10,547 bases of DNA from Candidatus Cloacimonadota bacterium. GTDB lineage: Bacteria > Cloacimonadota > Cloacimonadia > Cloacimonadales > Cloacimonadaceae. Below the pieces are notes generated by a model that made no database searches, was not told the origin of the DNA, and saw only the letters and a list, made by a program, of their open reading frames with translations. Positions within the stretch are counted from its first letter, which is position 1, and every line of letters begins with the position of its first letter. Positions 6,542 through 10,547 of the stretch are shown here, one piece after another. Location of the stretch: positions 1 to 10,547 of the forward strand of contig JAQVMI010000040.1 of assembly GCA_028703735.1 (NCBI GenBank), written 5' to 3'. The translations under genes and the position numbers were made by a program.

Positions 6542-7878
6542 GAATTTTCCTCCACATTTTGTACCCGGCTATCCACAGTTCCATCTATAAAGCTCAGCTT
6601 AAGGTTGTCATTATTAGTTATCTGCTTTACAGAGCAGACTATCTTTCCCTCTTTGTAAGCCATAATCCAGCCCTTGCTTTGCATATTTCGTGGTGATAAT
6701 TGAAGCAGCATAGCCTCTGCATGCTGTAACTGATTTGCGGAAGAATCCATTATGCGATACACAGAATCGGAAAGGCTTTTTTCGGCAGTTTCATAAGCAG
6801 CTATTGCCTTGCTTAGCTTAAGTTCAATCCGGTTATAAAGATAGCTTAAGCTTCTTTGAGAGGTAAGCTCCAGGCGCATTTTTTTCTGCTGTAATTGCTT
6901 TGCAGAATTGATTAGTGCCATAGACGCCATGTCATAGCGTTGCTGATAGCTCTGCCACAACCTTTCCGGGTGGTATCTGTTCAAGCTAAGCCTTGCCTCT
7001 GCAAGCTGTTGTTTATAGCTCCCCAATTCTTTCTGTTTGGCAAGTTCCAAGCGTCTGGATAGCGAAGCCAAAAGGTTTAGCAAATCCTTTTTATCGGGTA
7101 CGGCAAGTTCAGCAGCAGCAGAGGGAGTGGGAGCACGCAAATCTGCCACAAAATCGGCTATCGTGAAATCTATTTCATGTCCTATAGCAGAGATCACTGG
7201 AAGTTTGGAAGCAAAAATTGCCCTTGCCAAAGATTCATCATTGAAGCAGAACAAATCTTCTTGCGAACCTCCTCCCCGAGTAACGATTATCAAATCTACT
7301 TCTTGGGCAGCGTTAAAATACTGGATTCCCTTTATTACTTGCTGGGGTGCTTCGCTACCTTGAACTAAAGCAGGATAAATCTGCAATTCAGCGGGATAAC
7401 GCCGCAGAATGATATTCTGAATATCCTGCAATGCGGCTCCGGTGGGGGAGGTTACTATGCCAATAATCTTGGGATACTTTGGCAGGGGTTTTTTGTGGGC
7501 AGAATCGAACAGACCTTCATTTAATAGCTTACGCTTTAGCTCTTCAAACTTCTTCTGCATAGCTCCTAAACCTGCCTGGTTCATGTTTTGAACATTCAGG
7601 TTATAACTTCCACCCTTCTCGAATACCGTAATTTTACCATAACATACCACCTGCATACCCTCGGAAGGTTTAAAATCCAGACGGTAGTTTACGTTCTTAA
7701 AAAAAGTGCAACGCAGAGTGGCATTTTCGTCTTTCAAATTGAAATACATGTGCCCGGAACTATGATGCACGAAGTTTGATATCTCTCCAGCCACATAAAG
7801 TGGCTCTATGGAGGATTCTATTACCTGCCGCAAGTGACGGGTAACCTCAAACACGCTAAATACGCTAATATTATCCAT
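6538..7878 (-). CDS. xseA: Exodeoxyribonuclease VII large subunit
   Basis: This 446-residue protein is close to the normal length (about 400-460). The N-terminal OB-fold domain (about 1-100) shows GEISNF (31-36) and GHMYFNLKD (42-50). The catalytic domain carries VTSPTGAALQD (142-152), TRGGGSQEDLFCFND (200-214) and AIGHEIDFTIADFVADLRAP (231-250). D152, R201, H234 and D237 correspond to residues reported as essential in the E. coli enzyme. A long, charged, coiled-coil-prone segment (about 260-390) follows, which in the family binds the small subunits, then the conserved LSPRNMQSKGW (394-404) and DGTVDSRV (432-439). The enzyme degrades single-stranded DNA from both ends with XseB in the cytoplasm. 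The usual downstream xseB is absent here; a signal-peptide hydrolase follows with a 4-nt overlap. An AAAAGGTGA six bases before the ATG supports the start. Confidence 0.97.
   Translation of the reverse strand: MDNISVFSVFEVTRHLRQVIESSIEPLYVAGEISNFVHHSSGHMYFNLKDENATLRCTFFKNVNYRLDFKPSEGMQVVCYGKITVFEKGGSYNLNVQNMNQAGLGAMQKKFEELKRKLLNEGLFDSAHKKPLPKYPKIIGIVTSPTGAALQDIQNIILRRYPAELQIYPALVQGSEAPQQVIKGIQYFNAAQEVDLIIVTRGGGSQEDLFCFNDESLARAIFASKLPVISAIGHEIDFTIADFVADLRAPTPSAAAELAVPDKKDLLNLLASLSRRLELAKQKELGSYKQQLAEARLSLNRYHPERLWQSYQQRYDMASMALINSAKQLQQKKMRLELTSQRSLSYLYNRIELKLSKAIAAYETAEKSLSDSVYRIMDSSANQLQHAEAMLLQLSPRNMQSKGWIMAYKEGKIVCSVKQITNNDNLKLSFIDGTVDSRVQNVEENS
6549..6553 (-). promoter_or_regulatory. Strong ribosome binding site that decides the TTG start of the GHL10 gene
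   Basis: On the minus strand GGAGG is followed by AAAATTC and then TTG. A full-strength Shine-Dalgarno at 7-nt spacing, placed inside the last codons of xseA, makes the TTG at 6539-6541 the likely true start. Confidence 0.8.
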
Positions 7879-7884
7879 ACAGTG

Positions 7885-7893
7885 TCACCTTTT
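7885..7893 (-). promoter_or_regulatory. Ribosome binding site of xseA
   Basis: AAAAGGTGA on the minus strand, six bases (CACTGT) before the ATG at 7876-7878, matches the 3' half of the AAGGAGGTGA consensus. Confidence 0.7.
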
Positions 7894-7957
7894 GTAGGTT
7901 GCGCTTATTTGTCAATTTGAACGATTTCACCCAAGCTTTTAGGAGTGGATTACCACG

Positions 7958-7963
7958 ATTATA
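7958..7963 (-). promoter_or_regulatory. Possible -10 element of the xseA operon
   Basis: A perfect TATAAT lies in the 104-bp gap between the ABC gene and xseA, which would give a leader of roughly 70 nt. No convincing -35 hexamer lies 16-18 bp upstream, where the sequence runs into the ABC stop codon. Two bases downstream, GTGG-TAAT-CCAC (7945-7956) forms a small inverted repeat that would span the start point. No terminator separates the genes, so read-through from the ABC gene is also possible. Confidence 0.3.
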
Positions 7964-7982
7964 AATGGCTTATATGTGTAGC

Positions 7983-10547
7983 TTACTCTTTGAAAAAGTA
8001 CTTTAACTTGATCTCTGTAATTGCATTAAAGATAAACAGATAGAGTAGTAAGATAAGCAGGTTAAAATTCCAGGTTCGCAGCATAATTACACCGATGCTT
8101 TTAAAACTGGATAGGAATACATTTCTCCCTGTAGAGAGCACTGTTCCATCCATGATTCCTACAGAAGAATTCAGGTTATGATTCATCACTTCATCTGGAT
8201 TCCAGCGTTTGGTGATTTGCACTTTCCTGTCATAGATCTGCGATCGGAATAAATTGTAATCTTCAGAGCTCATTACCCCTGCTTTTAGCTTCTTTTTGGA
8301 GTGCAACTGCTCACGCTCCAGCTTATTAAGAGACCTGTGGAAGGCAGTGTTTTTTGCATAGGCTGTGGCAATTCCCTCGAAAAGCCAGCGGGAAGGAATT
8401 GTTTGAACTACTTCAGGGATGGGGCTTCTGTGATAGAAGGTTAGATTCCTGTTCATCCGTTCAAATTCTATTACTGCTCCCCCGAAGATAATTTGTGGAA
8501 TCAGGATTATGGGCAGCAAGTTTATTATGGCTTTTTTCTCTCTTAGAAAGGCAGAGCAGAGTAAGCCCAGCGAAAACCCAATCGCTGCTGATAAGAACAG
8601 ATAACCAATTGTTATGTTATTCATACCCCTAATTCCAAGTACAAGAGCTGCAATACCCTGATACAAGGTTGCCTGAACTATGGCAAAAAAGCTTAAAGTT
8701 ATCAATTTAGCAGCCAAATAGTAGCTTGTTTTCAGGCTCATTTGGCATTCCCTTAAAATCATTTTCCGCTCATTCAATATTTCTTCTATGCTATTAGATA
8801 ACCCTAAGAAAATAAAGGCGATAATGCTTACGAATAAGTAGATACCAATATTGTTATTATTGGCATAGCTGTAATCGCTGCCAATAGGAGTAAAACGCAG
8901 GATGAATGCTACAATTAAACCCAGCAACGGAGCTTGGACAAAAGTTAACAGGTTATTGGTTCTGTTTCTTAGCTTCATTTTAAAGCTTCGGGCAACAAAC
9001 CCATAGAATTGAACAAGCTTTGCCCTAAAGCTCTGAGCTCCTGGCTTCCTTTTACCTGTGGTACCAGCAGCTTGAATAGGGCTAAGCTCGTGATGAATCA
9101 TCTCGTATAATACTTTTCTCTTGTATTTATCCCGCCAGTATTCTGGAGAGAATTTGCGTTTAGGCTGAATGAATCTGTTCATTTGCTCATATACAGGCTC
9201 GTTGGATTCTGTGTATTCGGGGTAGGTAATTATGTCGTACATGTAATCCGAGGTCATAAGCTGCTTTTTGCGCTCAATTTCCGGCAGCCTGTTACTTAGC
9301 ATCGAAAGCTCTTCATCGAAGTAAGAAAAACAATCCTCAGGTGTGCCAAAGTAAGCCATTCTGCCGCCAATATCCATCAGCATCACACTGTCGAATTTAC
9401 GGAAGATACTGCTATTGGGTTGATGAATGGTGATTATTACTATGCGTCCTTGTTGCGTTAAGGAATTCAGAATATCCACAATTTGCTCTGCATCTGTAAA
9501 AGATAATCCGCTGGTTGGTTCATCGCAGATAATTACGGTGGGTTCAAAAAGAAGCTCCAACGCGATATTCAGGCGTTTGCGTTCACCTCCGCTAAGGTTT
9601 TTGTTTTTATACTCTCCTACTCTGGTATCTCGTTGATGAGTAAGGTTTACCTGATGCAGGATGTTATTTATCTTCTGATCCAAGCTTGCAGCAGAAATGT
9701 GTGGCATTCTTAGCCGCAATCTATACCACAGATTTTCGAAAACCGTTAGATTCGCATATAGCAAGTCATCCTGGGGTACATAAGCGAAAAACTCCTGATA
9801 ATATGCTATATTTGTATGGAAATCTTTACCATCCACCAGTATTTGACCGTAAGTGGGGATAATCTCTCCCGAAAGTATCTTTACAAGGGTAGATTTCCCA
9901 CTGCCGCTTTGCCCCAAAATTCCAATCAATTGATTCTTGCTTACCTCGCAGGAAATGCTATCCAAGGCAAGCTGACCATCCGGAAAATAGTGTTTAATAT
10001 CCAGAATTCGAATGGTGCGCAGATCGAAAGGTGTTTCTATCAGATCGTAAAAGCTATTAATTCTAAAATTCCGCTTATTGATTGTAATAATATCTGAATT
10101 CAATGATAATGGGCTTCTATCCTCAAGCTTCACCTGGTTCAGATATATTGTCCAGCCCTTCTTAGGTGGGTTTATAAAAAGCTCTCCATTTACCGCTTCA
10201 ATGTTTGCAATGGCTTTCTCTGTATCAAAACGGGCAATACTAAAATAGTCCCTTTCCTGCACTATGAACAGCTCTTTGGGAACCAAATCGTCCAACCCAA
10301 TGCTGCTGCGATTTTGGATTAATACAGTTAAACCCCAGGTAGAATATCCTTTTATCTGGATAATATCGTCGTAATAAATCTCGTAGTGCCTTTCATAATG
10401 TCTGCTTGCCTGCATTGTGCTGCCGTTGCGCGTAATTGTGCCACTATTTACGGTAAGAGAATACCATAAACCTCTTTTTTTTACCACAAAATCGTAGGAG
10501 CTTTTCAGAAACACAATTTCGTCGTTTGTATCACGATTCTCGTAAAT
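7983..10547 (-). CDS. FHA-like/ABC transporter fusion (ABCG or Rv1747-like ATPase plus permease), 5' partial
   Basis: The frame stays open to the right edge, so the gene continues outside the window. GTG at 10512-10514 is a possible start but is probably an internal valine. Numbering from that codon: two beta-rich, FHA-like modules occupy about 1-80 and 88-155, each closing with a D-I-I-x-I strand (50-54 and 141-145). The ATPase domain (about 168-390) has Walker A GQSGSGKST (201-209), Q-loop Q248, signature LSGGERKR (307-314), Walker B VIICDEP (327-333) and H-loop H364. A linker (390-515) leads to an ABC-2 membrane domain of about six helices (524-828), with the ABCG-like ERKMILRE (582-589) and a large non-membrane loop (683-805). 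Half-transporters of this type normally dimerise in the inner membrane; the substrate is unknown. It resembles mycobacterial Rv1747 in domain order. Confidence 0.9.
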   Translation of the reverse strand: MYENRDTNDEIVFLKSSYDFVVKKRGLWYSLTVNSGTITRNGSTMQASRHYERHYEIYYDDIIQIKGYSTWGLTVLIQNRSSIGLDDLVPKELFIVQERDYFSIARFDTEKAIANIEAVNGELFINPPKKGWTIYLNQVKLEDRSPLSLNSDIITINKRNFRINSFYDLIETPFDLRTIRILDIKHYFPDGQLALDSISCEVSKNQLIGILGQSGSGKSTLVKILSGEIIPTYGQILVDGKDFHTNIAYYQEFFAYVPQDDLLYANLTVFENLWYRLRLRMPHISAASLDQKINNILHQVNLTHQRDTRVGEYKNKNLSGGERKRLNIALELLFEPTVIICDEPTSGLSFTDAEQIVDILNSLTQQGRIVIITIHQPNSSIFRKFDSVMLMDIGGRMAYFGTPEDCFSYFDEELSMLSNRLPEIERKKQLMTSDYMYDIITYPEYTESNEPVYEQMNRFIQPKRKFSPEYWRDKYKRKVLYEMIHHELSPIQAAGTTGKRKPGAQSFRAKLVQFYGFVARSFKMKLRNRTNNLLTFVQAPLLGLIVAFILRFTPIGSDYSYANNNNIGIYLFVSIIAFIFLGLSNSIEEILNERKMILRECQMSLKTSYYLAAKLITLSFFAIVQATLYQGIAALVLGIRGMNNITIGYLFLSAAIGFSLGLLCSAFLREKKAIINLLPIILIPQIIFGGAVIEFERMNRNLTFYHRSPIPEVVQTIPSRWLFEGIATAYAKNTAFHRSLNKLEREQLHSKKKLKAGVMSSEDYNLFRSQIYDRKVQITKRWNPDEVMNHNLNSSVGIMDGTVLSTGRNVFLSSFKSIGVIMLRTWNFNLLILLLYLFIFNAITEIKLKYFFKE

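Noticed and set aside
7037..7363. Open frame of 108 codons on the plus strand inside xseA
   Set aside because: It is fully antisense to well-conserved xseA motifs, has no recognisable domain and no good ribosome binding site; it is a shadow of the real gene.
7910..7915. TTGACA on the minus strand upstream of xseA as a -35 element
   Set aside because: A perfect hexamer, but nothing like a -10 lies 15-19 bp downstream (the region is AAAAGG), and the start point would fall on the ribosome binding site.
9816..10097. Open frame of 93 codons on the plus strand inside the ABC gene
   Set aside because: It is antisense to the ATPase domain including Walker A, with no recognisable protein features.
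1..10547. CRISPR array, toxin-antitoxin, restriction or other defence system
   Set aside because: No regularly spaced repeats, cas-like, methylase, nuclease-effector or paired small genes were seen; xseA is a housekeeping repair nuclease.

Overview
The window reads as chromosome of a Gram-negative bacterium of moderate-to-low GC (by eye near 40%). The gene types fit the FCB superphylum, with Cloacimonadota or a Bacteroidota-like lineage most plausible: a secreted repeat protein ending in a DIGADE motif plus a fibronectin-III-like domain, a GHL10 (DUF187) lipoprotein-like or periplasmic hydrolase, an FHA-type ABC exporter fusion and an ATGA-chained polysaccharide operon. This taxonomic guess rests on gene style, not on a marker gene, and is only moderately secure.

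Left part, plus strand (1-1092): the 3' end of a probable secreted beta-helix/FnIII protein (1-276); a spacer with a strong-looking promoter; a complete tRNA-Phe(GAA) with encoded CCA (454-529); an intrinsic terminator directly behind it (536-569); a 150-bp spacer with a possible promoter and an inverted repeat; and an orphan single-domain CheY-like response regulator (724-1092). The spacers 277-453 and 570-723 contain no gene that I can support.

Middle part, minus strand (1082-7878): a tightly packed five-gene operon transcribed from right to left: xseA (exonuclease VII large subunit), a GHL10 glycoside-hydrolase-like secreted protein, a Wzx/MOP-type polysaccharide flippase, and two GT4-like glycosyltransferases. 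All four junctions are 4-nt stop/start overlaps (three ATGA, one TTGA), so translation is probably coupled throughout. The last four genes look like part of a cell-surface glycan pathway: cytoplasmic sugar transfer, flipping across the inner membrane, and a periplasmic glycan-active enzyme. No polymerase, initiating sugar-phosphate transferase or xseB is visible. The operon ends convergently against the response regulator, the two coding regions overlapping by 11 bp with no visible terminator.

Right part, minus strand (7983-10547): a large ABCG/Rv1747-like fusion of FHA-like modules, one ATPase domain and an ABC-2 membrane domain. Its frame stays open to the right edge of the window, so its true N-terminus lies outside. 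It is separated from xseA by 104 bp that hold a possible promoter.

I found no CRISPR array, insertion sequence, phage gene or obvious defence system. The window looks mainly like ordinary chromosomal backbone with a partial surface-glycan operon.
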